Source of the DNA: Scenedesmus sp. ARA3
Taxonomy: Eukaryota > Chlorophyta > Chlorophyceae > Sphaeropleales > Scenedesmaceae
Direction: 5' to 3'
Assembly (NCBI GenBank): GCA_004335835.1
Contig: RWJK01001745.1
Location: 142,895 to 206,894 of the forward strand
Length of the DNA: 64,000 nucleotides
Shown here: positions 41,494-54,836 of the stretch, one piece after another
How the letters are laid out: each line of letters starts with the position of its first letter
Numbering within the stretch: position 1 is the stretch's first letter
Program-made: the position numbers and the translations under genes
Notes under the pieces: model-generated
Databases searched by the model: none
What the model saw: only the letters and a program-made list of their open reading frames with translations
Told to the model about the DNA's origin: nothing

Positions 41494-44420
41494 GTGCACA
41501 GCAGCGGCACCACCCAGCAGACTACGCCCAGCTTCCTCTTGATGGCAGCACAAAAAGCCTTCACGGGCCTCACCTCAGATGATGATGAGATGCACGACAG
41601 CCTGTCTGGATCAGCAGATGAAGCAGAGCAGAGCGGCAGTGAACAGCCGAGCAACAGCAGTGAGCAGCAGGAGGAAGAAGACGATGCAGAGCAGCAGCAG
41701 GAGCAGGGCAGCGAACAGGAAGAAGATGAAGAGGCTTCTGAGGCAGAAGATCTTGATGAGAGCTCAGATCCTGATCTTCCAGACGATGGGATGGAGGTTG
41801 GCAGCAGCAGCGGGGAAGAGTCCGAGGAAGAAGAAGGCATGCCAGAGCTGCACGGGTGAGGCACGTGCTGCTGCTGGCTGCATGCATGGGTGTGGCAGCT
41901 GTGCTACGAAGAGAAGGAGCAGAAAGATGCCTGATGCTGCTGGCTACTGTGCACTTTCTAGCTTGCAGGAATGCGTGGGGCTGGGCCGCTTGTGCCTCCT
42001 GCAGCATCCCGCGCTGCTGCTGTAGCCCAGCCTGCTGCCAACATGCAAGGGGATCAAGAACAGTCACCGAGCGGTCGATTGTCTGCTTGTCTGCACCTGT
42101 CTTCACATGCATAACATATGCGGCGTGCAAATCCTAAGCTGCTGCTCCCGCTGCTACCCTGCCTGCAGTGCTTGCAAGCAGGGCCTCTCCGAGCTCGTGC
42201 AGCAGCTGCTGGAAGCAGGGCACGATGTGAACAGCACCACAGCGTACAGCCAGCTCACGCCGCTGCACATTGCAAGCAAGCACGGCCACGAGCATGTGCT
42301 GCGCCTGCTGCTGCAGCAGCCTGGCGTGGATGTGGATGCAGAGACAGCTGCTGATGTGCAGGTAGGTGGCGGCCTGGAGCTCAGTCGCCAGGGTTGGCTG
42401 GCAGGACAGTGGTGCGCAGTTGCATGCTGTTGCTGCTGCAGTGGTCGAAGCACGGGTGCAGCCAGCTGTGCATTGTACCCAGGCGTTCTATACATTTGCT
42501 CTCTATGTTCTCGTATTTCAAGTGTACTGCTGAGGGCAAGTGATTGTGCCTGCTGCTGCCAGGCGCGCCCGCTGCACATGGCAGTCACATGGGGCCACAC
42601 TGAGGTGGTGCGGCTGCTGCTGGAGGCGGGCGCAGATGCAGCTGCACCTGCAGGGCCTGATGCTGATCTGAACACCCCGCTGCACCTGGCAGCCATCAAC
42701 GGGTTTGCAGAGATCGCGCAGCTGCTGCTGCAGCAGCCGGCTGTGGTGGAGGCGGCGTGGCAGCCGAATGGCGATGGCAAGCAGGCACTGGCATTGGCTG
42801 TGAAGGAAGGGAGTGAGCAGGTGGGTGGTTACGGGCCCTTTGAAGCAGCGTAGAGTGTGTTATGTTCTGATGCGTGCAAGTGCACTTCACACTCGCAGGT
42901 GTGTGCAGGAGAACCTAGTGTGTCTGGTGCTTTCTTGTCCATTCATGCCTGTCGCATGGCTGTCTCTGGTGATGTGTTACTACCGGCGGGTGTCCTGCTG
43001 TGGAATGCGGCTCAGCTTGCTGTGCTAGCCAGTGCCGCTCCCCACATGCTACTGTTTCACCCAGCCTCCATCTGATTGCAGCAGCATGCACATACCACCC
43101 GTCACTCTGTATGCTGAAAGCACACCCAACGATCATCTTGACCTTATCTGCATTGCTGCTGCAGGTGGTGCATGAGCTGCTGGCGCTGCTTGACCCAACC
43201 TCCCTAGCGGACGAGAACATCGAGGCAGCAGTCAGCGAAGCAGCCTACTACGCCGTGAAGTACAGGAGGCAGGCCCTGCTGCCGCCGCTGCTGCAGTTGC
43301 TAGGCCCCGACCACACCGACGCTGCGTGGTTCCAGGTGGGCAGCGTTCGTGTGTTCTTCTTCCTACAGTCAATCAATTACACTTTTTCCTAGCAAGAGGT
43401 GAACCCAGAGGAGGGAGCCACTCCCAACCCACCTTAGGTGATTCCTAACCAGTGGGTGCAAACCCACAAGCCAGGGCCAGATACGGCCAAAACCTAGACA
43501 CAAAAGCACTTGCTTGGCATGTCTATCAGTCGCTGATGGCCCTGAGCTGGACCACTGCGTCAGTGCACTCCCGTGTAGGGTGAATCGTTCCTACAGTGGC
43601 TGTGTTTATTGCAGCAGTCCCTGAACAATGTTACTGCAGCCCCAAGTTCTGCTGTTGCGCACTGCCTGCATTCTGCTTCGTCATGGCAGACGTGTTGTAC
43701 CCATGCTGCCTGCTTTCTCTCTTCTGCTCCCACCTGCTGCCTGCTGCTTGCAGGAAACGCGGGAGCGTGAGTTTGAAGACCAAGCTATTCAGGCTGTAGT
43801 GCAGCGTTTTAATCCGGCCGCCTGCATCTTCTCTTTGCTCACTGCCATCACTTGTTGCTTGCAGGAAACGCGGGAGCGTGACTTTGAAGACCAAGCTTTC
43901 CTAGCAGTGGTGCAGGCTTGGCGGCAGAGTCTGGCTGCACAGCCGCTGCAGCAGGAGTGGCAGCAGCTGAGAGAGGCGCGGGCCAAGGCCCTGCAGGAAG
44001 CTGCTGCACTGCGCAGCGGCGTGCAGGAGCTGCTGGTGCAGGCAGCTGGCGTGATGCGGCAAGCAATGCGGCAGCAGCAGCAGCAGCAGCAGGAGGAACA
44101 GGAGGGGCAGCAGGGCAGAGTGCAGTTGCAAGGCCAGCAGCAGCAGCAGCAGCAGGCGCAGGCGCAGGAACCAGCAGCAACTCACAAAGCAGCCAGGAAG
44201 AAAAAGAAGAAGAAGAAGATGATGAATCAGCTGGGCCAGGCAGAGGAGCAGTGCTATCAGCAAGGTGAAGAGCAGCAGCAGCAGCAGCAGCAGGAACAGC
44301 AGCAGGAACACACGAGTTCGGCAACTCCTGTAGCAGATAGGAAGAAGGGCAAGAAGAAAGAAAAGCAAGAGAAGAAGAAGAGCAACGAGAAGAGTAGAAA
44401 GCAGAGGAAGAAGGAGAAGG

Positions 44421-44463
<43 letters not shown>

Positions 44464-44560
44464 CGAGGAGCAGCAGCAGCAGGAGCAGACAAACAAGGAG
44501 GAGAAGCAAAAGAAGGAGAAAAAGAGGAGGAGGCACAGTGACCAGGACGACGGCACTGAT

Positions 44561-44595
<35 letters not shown>

Positions 44596-44659
44596 GCAAG
44601 TGGCAGGAAGCCCACCAAGCAGCAGGAAGCGGCGCAAGCACAAGCGCCATGATGCTTAG
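41494..44659 (+). CDS. Ankyrin-repeat protein A with acidic head and Gln/Lys-rich tail
   Basis: Model exons are 41494-41855, 42169-42361, 42563-42820, 43165-43335 and 43865-44659, giving 592 aa with consistent phases. The start may instead be the in-frame ATG at 41539 (MAAQKAF). Residues ~20-120 are a strongly acidic Ser/Glu/Asp stretch. Ankyrin repeats follow: LTPLHIASKHGHEHVLRLLL, RPLHMAVTWGHTEVVRLLLE and NTPLHLAAINGFAEIAQLLL. Then come a conserved segment (AVKYRRQALLPPLLQLLG) shared with gene B and a long tail rich in Gln, Lys and Ala ending KRRKHKRHDA. The basic tail contains many possible nuclear localisation signals. It is probably a protein-interaction factor, perhaps nucleolar or chromatin-linked (inference). 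A 5'-edge copy of exon 5 (ETREREFEDQA) lies at about 43754. Confidence 0.8.
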
Positions 44660-45510
44660 CAGCAGCGCTTTTACACGAGGCCGCGCCAGTGCTGCAATGC
44701 AGGCCTGCAGGCCTTGTCGCTCGTTACAGGGGCTGCAGGGGCTGCGCACCCATCATGTGCTTGCAGTGATTCTGATTGAGATCGCAGCAGGTGTTGCTGT
44801 GTCGCTCACGGGTATTGAGCCCTGCATATTGTGCATCCACGTGGATACAGTGCACTGCAGTGCAGCTGCATGTGTACCAGTGTATGCTGTGCCCCTACAG
44901 TTGCAGTCCAACATTTGCCAGTTGATGCTTGAGCAGCGCAAAAAGCCAAATTTTCAGGAGTGGTCACTGCTATCAGGAATGGCGGCAACACGTGCTGCAG
45001 AGGGCATGATCGTGCAGGTGGCACTAGCCTTGCTACAGCTAGCTGTCCTCCTGCAGCAAGCGCTGGCAGTGTGGTCGAAAGTGAAGTAATGCACGCAGAT
45101 AAGCTGTCTAGTGCATCGGTATTCGCTATGTGTGCTACCATGGCGGCCAAGCACTGCTTAGAGCATGCAACGCAGTGCTTTTGCACATGCAGCTGCCAAC
45201 AGTGTTGGCTACTACAGCACAGACACGTGACTTTCACATGTTGGGATGAGGCGGCTGAAACGAATCTAGTCCGGTATTTTCCACATTACTTGCGTTCTTT
45301 TGCCATCATTTGACCACGGTGATGACCTCTGTGGTGCTGGAAGTACAGCCACCAGCCTTGACACCGGCAGGAATGACCGGTCCGGTTGCTGCTAGGCTGG
45401 CACTCACACCGAGACCCCGGCCCGGACCGGTGCCACCAACATGTCAGCGCTGGCTCGAAGCAGCACCAATCACGGACCTTTTGATAATATCAGAAGGAAG
45501 ATGAAGACGT
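44660..45510. other. intergenic between the ankyrin genes
   Basis: No exon is supported. A short inverted motif (ACCGGTCCGG near 45378 and CCGGACCGGT near 45422) is present. Confidence 0.4.
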
Positions 45511-45875
45511 ATGGACAGCTCGCCGCGGGATTTGCTAATGAGTAACTTTCGACGACGATGTGAGGACTGGCAGCGCACCAAGCCGATATTCTGCGACAAG
45601 TACCTTGCTAACGTAATTGATGTATCTTCACATGTCAGTTGGTGTGCCGTGGATGCTGCAGTAACACGAACGGGTGAGCGTGCTGTGCTGTGCTGTGCCC
45701 ACGAGCATGCTGTGCCTGGCATCTGCTGCTGAGCTTCATCGCTCCACCTTGCAAGGGCGCCTCAACGTAAGACGCATACAATGGGATCTAAGCACCGATA
45801 AATACTGCCTTGCAACCATTGTTTGCAGGAGACGCCCTGGAACAACATCCGCCCACCATCAGCAGTCGGCTGTGA
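45511..45875 (+). CDS. possible small three-exon gene, unrecognised
   Basis: A frame from ATG 45511 reads MDSSPRDLLMSNFRRRCEDW and continues to an AACGG|GTGAGC donor at 45673. A short middle exon (about 45736-45768, donor GTAAGA) and a last exon 45829-45875 (ending PPTISSRL and a stop) would join in phase to give 80 aa. It ends only 29 bases before the start codon of ankyrin gene B, so it could be an upstream transcript or an alternative 5' region of that gene. No family is recognised. Confidence 0.3.
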
Positions 45876-45904
45876 CGCCTGTGTACCCATAGCACGCAGC
45901 TGCC

Positions 45905-48645
45905 ATGTCTGCTCCCGCAACACCAACATCAGGTGCAGTTTCACAAAGCCTGAGGGAGGAACAATCTGAGCAGGAGCGAAGCATCCAGCAGTCAGCGGAG
46001 GGCCCAGCAGTGCAGCAGCGCAGCAACAGCAATGCATTTGCTGCAGACAGTGAGGACGGCAGCAGTTGCCAGGATGACACCGAGAGCAGCAGCAGCAGCA
46101 GCGGTCCGGAGGATGATTTGCAGCCAGCCGAGCACATGAACACCGACGACAGCTCAGGCATTGACTCGTCTGATGACATTGACGACAGCAGCAGCAGCGG
46201 CGGCAGCAGCAGCAGCAGCAGCAGTGAGTCTGGTGCAGAGGATGAGGAGGCAGACGATAGTGAGGCAGAGGAAGAAATGACAGAGCTGCACAGGTGCGCA
46301 AACGCGAGCTGTGCTCGAACGAGCCTCGCAGGCTGCCATTCTGTAAATGCACCACACAGATATGCAGCACTGAGAGGCACAGCGTAAGCAGTTCAAATGT
46401 GCCCAGCTAGCAGAACTACTGGCAGTCTTGCATTACTCAGTGAGAGTCTCACTGCCTGTGACAGTGGCTGTCCCTAGTGTGCCGGGGACTGCTGTGCATA
46501 TATAACGTGTGGTGACTCTGCCTGCCTGCAGGGCTTGCAAGCTTGGTCTGCTGCAGCAGGTGCAGGAGCTGCTGGATGAAGGGCAGTCAGTCAACCTCGC
46601 CACGCCAGGCGCGCAGCTGACCCCGCTGCACATTGCGAGCAAGCACGGCAAGGTGGACGTTGTGCGGCTGCTGCTGCAGCAGCAGCAGCCACGCATGAAT
46701 GTGGAGGCGATGACATCAGATGTGCAGGTGAGCCGCGTATGATGCTGATTGACCGGCCTGCTGCACCCTGTGCTTGTCCTTTTTTCAGGCACGCACAGAG
46801 GAGCATCGGCTCGCACAGGCATGCCTGCTTCTGATGCGTAGGACTTTTCACGTTCAACCTGCTTGCTGCACCCTTAAGGTCTGTGCATGTCCTTCTCTCA
46901 TTCAGCACGGAGGAGCAAGCGCTCAGCAGGCTTGCCTGCTTTTGATGCATTGAATAATTGTTTTAGTACTATAGGCCACAACGTGTCACCTGCTTGCTGC
47001 TGCAGCATTTGAACTGCTGCACTGGCCTTGCGATACGTTGGCTGACGCGTGCTTGACAGCTAACTGTAGTACGTGTGACTATGCACAGCTGCCGCACTCG
47101 CCGCCATTTGACACATCTGCCTGCAGCGTGGTGCAGCTTGGCAGCCGGAACCCACATTGCAGCGGCAGGATGCATTGTAATAGCCAGTTGTACTTGATTC
47201 ATTGTCACCACATGTATCACTGCGATGCTGCTTCCTGCTGCTGCCAGGCGCGCCCGCTGCACATGGCTGTCACATGGGGCCAAACCAAAGTGGTGCGGCT
47301 GCTGCTGGAGGCAGGCGCAGATGCAGCAGCAGCAACAGGGCTGGGTGCTGACTCAAACACGCCGCTAGATCTGGCAGCCATCAACGGCTTTGCAGATATC
47401 GTGCAGCTGCTGCAGCAGCAGCCAAGCGTGGCGGAGAACGTGCGGGCTGGGGTGGTGAACGCGAGCAACCGCTCCGCGCTGGAGCTGGCGATTCGCAAAG
47501 GGCACTTGCTGGTGAGTTTCAACAGCATCAGATGTGCATGCGGTCAAAGCAGCTGCTGTGTCCTGAGTGGGTGGGCATGTCGCCCTGCTTTAACGAACTA
47601 GTAACTGGTGTCAGACCTGTGGCGTGGTGTGAACTCACATTGACAGCAAGTGATAGCAAATGGGTGTGGGCTCACACATTGTGTGGTTGTGGTAATAGGC
47701 ACATGCCAACAGGAGAGTCGGAGTGTATGCACGCGTGTTCAGTACACATGCATCAGCGCCTGATGCTGCTACTGATGCACCTTGTTGCACTTCAGTTGCA
47801 CCTTGTAGCAACAGCAACTGCTGGTATCTCCTGAGCAGCAGCTGCTGTTGCCGCTGCAGGTGGCGCTGCAGCTGCTGGATGTGTTTGCCTCCGCACCCGC
47901 AGCTGGCTGGAACATCCTGCATGATGCAGCACGCTGTGCAGTCAAGTACAGGCGCTTTGAGGTTCTGCCGCGCCTGCTGCAGCTGCTGGGGCACAGCTAC
48001 ATCGATGAGCACTGGTGGCAGGTGCGCGCGCAACTTGTTGCCGATTGCTAAACCACGGCTCAACTCGGAGAATCAAATCTTGGGTGGCATGTTTGCTGCA
48101 GATGATAAAGCTCTGTACCACAGCTTGTGCCTCATGCTCATGCAGTTTAATAATACATCTGAGGCCTGCATCGTGCCAGCCACCATCATAATTATTGTAA
48201 TCCCTGGCATCATGACCAGCAGTACTGCTATTGTCTGACACAATCTTCGGCTTGTCTTTCAACTTGGAACCTTTCACTCAGACAGTTGCGCGCCTCACTG
48301 CCTGTCTTGATTTTGATGTCACGCCACCAGCTCGTCCGTAACTACAGTTTTGAAGGGCCAGCGATGCTAGCTGTGGGACTGGCATGGCAGCGCTCTCTGG
48401 CTGCTCAGCTGCAAGACCTGCAGCAGCAGCAGCAGCTGCAGGCAGAGCGCCTGGGAGTGCAGCACCTGCTGATACAAGCTGCTGGTGTGGTGAGGCAGGC
48501 ACTGCGGCACCAGCAGCAGCAGGCGCAACAGGAGCAGCAGCAGCAGGCGGCGGAGGAAGGAGAGGAAGCAGCAGAGCGCATGAGCCCCACCGAAAGCCAG
48601 GGTCAGCATGAGGGGCGCACATCCAAGAAGAGGCGCAGTTTGTAA
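45905..48645 (+). CDS. Ankyrin-repeat protein B, tandem paralogue of A
   Basis: Model exons are 45905-46293, 46532-46727, 47248-47511, 47860-48021 and 48331-48645, giving 441 aa with consistent phases. The organisation is the same as gene A, exon for exon. There is an acidic Ser/Asp-rich head (to residue ~129), then ankyrin units LTPLHIASKHGKVDVVRLLL, RPLHMAVTWGQTKVVRLLLE and NTPLDLAAINGFADIVQLLQ. The shared segment CAVKYRRFEVLPRLLQLLGH follows. The last exon starts LVRNYSFEGPAMLAVGLAWQ and ends TSKKRRSL. It lacks the long Gln/Lys tail of gene A. Shared intron positions show a direct tandem duplication followed by divergence. Its role is unknown, probably protein binding. Confidence 0.8.
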
Positions 48646-50580
48646 AGGGGCTGTATGCAAAGCCGGCATGCGGTGCCAAGCCGCACTGTATCTGTGGGCT
48701 GTGGCAGGTGATGCGACATCTCGTTGCAGCATTGGTATATCCGTACATGACATTACATGCTCCACTCAAAACCTATCCTGTTGTGGTTTATGATGGCGGC
48801 ATGATAATTGACAGGCAGGCAGGCAGCGCCTGAAGTACCAGTGCTTGTTGCCTGCCAGCGCAGCCTCCTTCACCCATGAAGGTGCAGGACATGGATGATT
48901 GTGCAGGTCATAGTAGACAGTGTTGCGCTGTTTGCTATTGTAGCTGCCTAATGCCATTAGTTGGCTCACCAAGGTTTCAGCACTCATTGTCTTTTGTGAC
49001 AAAATCCGCTTTCCACACACACTAAGTGGTGTAGACAAGTCAATGCTTTGCCAATGCTTGTTGATTGATGCTGTTGCTTAACCAGCCATGCTCTACATGC
49101 TTGCCATTGCGTGTGGCGCTCAATTATAATCATAAGACAAGATTATTCAACTGACCAGTTTTGATGCAGTCAGCAGCGGTCGCATCAAGCTATGGCCAAT
49201 ATTATTTGATGGGACGTAGTTGCTCAGCAACATGCCAGTGGCATGGCTTCAGGCAGCGTGAGGGGCATTCTGTATGGGTGAGCCGGGTGCAGGTCGTGTC
49301 AGAGTCTCATAATGGCCTGAATCATGTATGCTGTTACCAGCTATGATTGCAGCAATGGGTCTCACAGTGGCTGCCAGCAGTGCATAGCTAAATCGTGCGG
49401 ATGAGGGACTCACAAGTTAGGGGTCTGGGCTTTCTTCTGTAGCGCCTGTCAAGGGCAAGTTTGTGTCTGCAGCCGTTTGCACTTGGTGTGACCATTGAAT
49501 ATGCGTGAAAAAACAAAAAAATCTACATACTGCCATTGATTTGCCCTGGCCTTGATGGATGGGTTATGACCTTTGTGCTGCAGCAGATGCTGTCAGGCAC
49601 CCCTTGCAAGATTGACAGGCTCAGTCACGGTGGTTATGCCGAATAATCACTGCAGGCTGAGTGCGTGTGCTGGTTCCCTGCCAATGTGTGCTCCAGTACT
49701 TGGATGGTTTCAAACCAAAGTTTGGATTTGAATTCTTATGATGAGCTGGTCGTGCTGTGTGTTATTGCAGCTGCCTCGTGTCAAACTGTGATCATGCCAG
49801 ACTGTGGACCCTTTAAATCATGTGTCAGCTTACTTATGGCTGGAATTGAACCTGCTAATGATGACTGTTGCTTACTTGCGTGGAGATGAGCTCTTGACCA
49901 CCTTTGCTCCAATCAGCCTGCAACAGCTGCAAAAGCTGTGCCGTGCTGCGGCCAAGAACTGGTTGCTGCTGGCAACGTTGGTGGCTGATCAGCTCATGAG
50001 CTGGGCAGGTGGTGCTGATGGTGCTGATGGTGCTGATGATGCTGATGATGCTGATGGTTCGTCGCAGAATTACAATGTGTTCTAGTATCACTCAAAACAG
50101 TGCAGCACTGGCTGGCAGGGTTGTTTGCACAGCTCACTGGTGTGGCATGTGCATGTTTTGCTGTATGCCTGTAGCCTTGCTTCATCTCAGCAGGCATGGC
50201 GAGCACGTGCAACCTCTGCGTAAAAGCTTGTGTGCTGCTGCATCGCCCGCACAAATCGGACAACAACCCCTGGGCAGCAGTACACATGTGTACTTGTTAC
50301 CACTGTTTGAATGCTTCTGTGTTTCAGGGCTAGACTGCAACTCACAAGTGGTAGGCCACCACTGTATACATGCTCATGTGTCTTTCTTCTAACCACTTCA
50401 ACTCAATTACTTCGTGGCTTTCAAGCAACGGTTCGGGCTTTTCACTGTGTAGGCAGGAGAAGTTGAGCTGTCACCCAAGCCCTGCCCTGCCAGCTGCTTG
50501 CCATAGTTCAAGGGGATCGCTGTTTCGAATATGCTTGATTTCGCGTGGCGAAGCCAAAATACGCCTTACCCTCGGCTGCT
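48646..50580. other. intergenic, low coding content
   Basis: A small frame at 49804-50085 ends in a Gly-Ala-Asp repeat coded by a GGTGCTGAT minisatellite (about 50009-50060). It might be an exon end but has no partner. The region is AT-richer than the genes. At 50581 a frame starting MSRDALHALALQECGRVHAA could be the true first exon of the large gene to the right, but its phase did not join. Confidence 0.4.
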
Positions 50581-50687
50581 ATGAGCAGGGATGCATTGCA
50601 CGCCCTCGCTCTTCAGGAGTGTGGCCGAGTGCACGCAGCCCTACGGCCCTCCAGCGTCAGGATCTTCGGTCAGATCGCTGCAGGTGC

Positions 50688-53539
50688 ATGCCGCTTAGTA
50701 TGCAGGAGCCCAGCCACGTGACAGCTCGACTTCGAAGGCTGACAGTACTGCTGCTGTATGTGTACCTGCCTGCACAGAGCTACTTGACGAATGACCGGTG
50801 TGTGGACTCGGTCTACAAAGCCATACTAGCCAGGGCATGTGCAGAGCCACAAAGGTACGGCTCAGCATCTGCTGTAGGGCCTGCTGTGCTGCAGGATGCG
50901 CAGCAGCAAGGACCGTGCTCTGCCTGCCTGCTTTTCCTAACCCTTTGTGTTGTGTGTTGCAGCGAGGCTGTCATCGCCAAATGCATCGCACTGATCAAGC
51001 AGTATGTCACAAGGTAAGCAACTTCTTCTGTCCACTAGCAGCTGAAGCAACCTGCTGCAGATGGGCCAGAGACACAGGTGGTGCAGCAACTGCATCACCA
51101 AACTGATGCAGCGTCCAGCACACCAACAGACGCAGCGTTCAGCACAAACGCAGCATCATGCAATGGCTTATTGTAATGCGTTCTTGCTTGCAGGCACACG
51201 CCATCAGCGCATGTGCTGGAGGCGATTGCTGCTGCCTGCGAGAGGCTGGCTGGATCGCTCCCGCCAGAATCAGGTAACGCACCCGTTGGCACACACGAGC
51301 ACGGACCAGGCAGCACAAGAGCATGTTAGCATTGTGGCAACTGCTGGTGCAATGTGGATTGCTGCTTTATGATGTGACAGTTGTCAGTCAGCATGGTTGC
51401 AGCAGCAGCAAGAGCAGCACCAGCAGCGGGACAGCAGCAACAGCAGCAGCAGGGCTATGGCATACGGTGGTCACTGCTTCAAACTGTTTTTGTTGTTGTT
51501 GCTGCTGTGCCTGTTACTGCGCACTGCCTGCTGCTTGCAGGGCTGCAGAAGAGCCTGGTGTACCTGGAGAGCAGCGTGGCGCGGCTTGCAGGAAGCACGC
51601 TGGCTTGCAGGAGGGCGGCGCAGCAGCAGGCTCAGGCCAGGTACAGCACGCTGCAGCTTCAGCGCACGCGGCAACAGCAGGGCATGCAGCAGCAAGGCTT
51701 GCAGTAGCAATTTTCCTGAAAAATAAGAAAGCAGCAGCAGCAGCAGCAGCAGCTGGACTCCATGTCAGCAGGCGTGGTGCATGCAGGCAGGCTCAGCAGC
51801 AGCATGGTGGTATGCTGGCGCATCAGCTGAAGCATGTGCAACTGCATGGCCCGCGTTGCCAGCTGACTGCACTTTGTAATGTTCATTCTGGTGCGGCTGC
51901 TGCTGCTGCTGCTGCTGCTGCTGTGTGTGTCCTGCAGGCCTGGCAGCAGCAGCTCGCTGCGGCCCTGGCTGCATGCAGCAGTCAATGGCGAGCTGGGCCG
52001 CAAGCCAGGCGGCAGCCTGCACAGCAGCAACGCCTCTGAGGAGCAGCTGGGAGCAGTAGCAGCAGCAGCTGCTAGGGCAGCAGCAGGCAGCGCAGCCAAG
52101 GGCTCACTGGAGGCCCAGCAGCAGCAGCAGCAACAGCAGGAGTTGGATGCGCATGATGAGGATGAGGAGGAGGCGCTAGTGCTGCACCCTGGTGTCAGAA
52201 TAGTGGAAGCTGAGGTGAGAGCTGCTTCGCCTGTGTGCTTGCAGCAGCAGCAGCAGCAGCAGCTGCCCCGGCCATCTTGCTGCATTGCGAGGTGACAGCA
52301 GCAGCAGGCGTAACACACTGCCTGCAGGGCACCTGGCTCTGGTGCACCTTCATGCATGGGAGCCATGCACCCCACCAAGCCACCGTTGACCCAACCGCGT
52401 CTTCTTACCAGCAATGTGCCGTTGCTCTACCACTGCTGTTGTCGTCGTCGTTGCTACTGCTGCTGTGCAGCCGTGCCTGCCCGAGTGGACCTTCCAGCCC
52501 AGTGCGCTGCAGGCGCTGTGGCTGCAGCCGCCGCCAGGGCTTGGCGGGGATGACCAGGCTGAGCTGGACTGGTCGCTGCTGCTGCCACAGTACAGCCCTA
52601 GCCTGGTGCCACTGGTGGAAGGTGAGGCTGCTGCTGCTCCTGCTGCTGCTGCAGCAAGGTTTGGGATGTAACATGATGAGTGTACGTGGGTGTAGGACTG
52701 GTTGCATGCTGCTGCCGCAGTACAGCCCGAGCCTGGTGCCCGCTGGTGGAAGGTGAGGCGGCTGCTGCTGCTGCTGCTGCATTGTTGGACTGGTGATATG
52801 TTGTGTGTATGTGGGTGTATGACTGGTCGCTGCTGATGCCGCAGTACAGGCTGAGTGTTCGTGTTCCTGTTCATGTGCCAGGGAAACAACTGCCCAGCCG
52901 CCGTGCTGCTGCTGCTGCTGCAGGCTTGCCGGGCATGGAGGTGCTGCACATGCTCAGACTGCACCAGTGCTGCTGCACCAGAGCAGACCCCCAGGCCCAG
53001 CCATCAAAAGGCTTTGGCCAGGCGCATAGTTTGCACTGTACTGACACATCCTGCATTCTTCTGCTGTGCTGTGTCCTGGGGCTGCTGCTGCTGCTGCTGC
53101 AGGCCTGCCTGGCATGGAGGTGCTGCACATGCTCAGCAGCCAGGACATCATCAGCGCGGTCACAGGTAAGCCGCAGGCACGCGGCCACAAGGCTGCAGCT
53201 CAAACCGAATGCATTTGCTGCCTGCCTAGTCAACTGCATATGATCAGCAGCCAGGACATCATCGGCGCTGTAACAGGTAAGCGGCAGGCATTCTGGCAAG
53301 ACGCTGCAGTCGGGCACAGGTTATGATCACACAGCAGCAAGCGGCAGCAGCAGCGATGCCAGCAGCAGCATTGTGAAAGCGCTGGCGCCTGGGGTAGCGG
53401 CAGCAGCAGCAGTGCAGCTGTCTGTGTGTGTCTTGGGCAAAAGTAAGCAGCTTGCAACCGCTTGTGCTGTAGTTGTGATGCTGCAGTGTCCTGTTCAAGC
53501 CGAATGCATCTCCTGCCTGCCTACCCAATTGCTTGCTTG

Positions 53540-53599
<60 letters not shown>

Positions 53600-53627
53600 N
53601 NNNNNNNNNNNNNNNNNNNNNNNNNTG

Positions 53628-53689
<62 letters not shown>

Positions 53690-54797
53690 GCTGTTTGTGC
53701 CTGCCTGCCTGGCGGCAGATGCTGACCAGGAGACTCAGCTGCGCCACATGCGGGAGATAGCAGAAGTGCGGCGCATGCAGGGCGGCGTCACGCCGCAGCT
53801 GCTGCAGCAGGCGCTGCAGCAGAGCAGGCTGGGCCGCGCACGGCGGCTCTTCCAGCCTCTGCCATACCTGCAGCAGGAGCAGGCAGACGTCAGCAGCACA
53901 GATGTAGCAGCAATCGTGGAGATTCTCTGCGGCAAGCCGAGCCCTGCCACCCCTTCAGCTATTACAGGCACTGTGGGATTGGAAGATCCTGCAGTGTACT
54001 GGCAGCAGCGGCCAGTGCAGCTGCTGCAGGGCGGCGGCAATCCTCAGCAGCAGCAGCAGCAGCAGGTGCTACACAGTGACAGCATCGGCCAGATCGCCAG
54101 CTGCATTCTGGTCAAACTCGTAGTTGACTTGTGGCTGTCGGCTGGCGGTGCAGTTGCATTCCCGCTGGTGCTGCGGATGCTGCAGCAGGCGCTGTATCAG
54201 CAGCAGCCAGAGCACCGCGCAAACGCCTTCAACATTGTATATAACCTGGCGCTGCATGGATGCATGCTGATGCCAGCTCAGCAGTCACGTCCGTCGTCTC
54301 CAATGGCACAGCCAGTCCGGCGGGATGCAGCAGCAGCAGCTGCTGCAGCAGCAGCAGCAGCGCAAGCCAGCACCTCCAGTCTGCTGCAGCAGCAGCTGCA
54401 GCAGCTGAGCCTGCTGCAGCAGCAGCATGGCGCCGCAGGTGCAGCAGCTGGGCTAGGTGACGAACAGTTGAGCTCTGCTGCTGCTGATGCAGACATGAAC
54501 CCTAGCCACCAGGGGCAGGGCTCACCTCGCAGCCAAGGAGGCTCCAGTGCACACAGCTACTCTCCATTATCATCCCCCCGCATACATCTGCCTCAGCAGC
54601 TACTGAGCCCGGGTTCGCAGCAACAGCAGCAGTCGGGGTCCAGCACACAGCAGCAACAGCAGCAGCAGCAGCACTTTGGTGGTAGCACATCGCCGCTGCC
54701 GTCTCCTACTGGCAGGAGCAGGCTGTCACGCAACGAGCTGCGGATACATGCTGAGCAGCTGCGGCGCAGCAGTGAGCAGCAGGATCATCCGCCGGGC

Positions 54798-54836
<39 letters not shown>

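Noticed and set aside
43848..44749. Long Leu- or Ala/Ser-rich frames on the minus strand opposite the ankyrin A tail
   Set aside because: They are shadows of the CAG-rich coding strand; the plus-strand frame carries the exon with matching splice phase.
45378..45431. Inverted ACCGGTCCGG / CCGGACCGGT pair as a transposon end or operator
   Set aside because: The arms are only ten bases and the flanks do not pair; chance in GC-rich DNA is likely.
50490..50560. TTCGAAT sequence suggesting a tRNA T-loop
   Set aside because: I could not form the acceptor, D and anticodon stems around it.
53531..53760. Repetitive ACLP peptide frame across the gap
   Set aside because: It is a translation of a tetranucleotide microsatellite through Ns, located in an intron.
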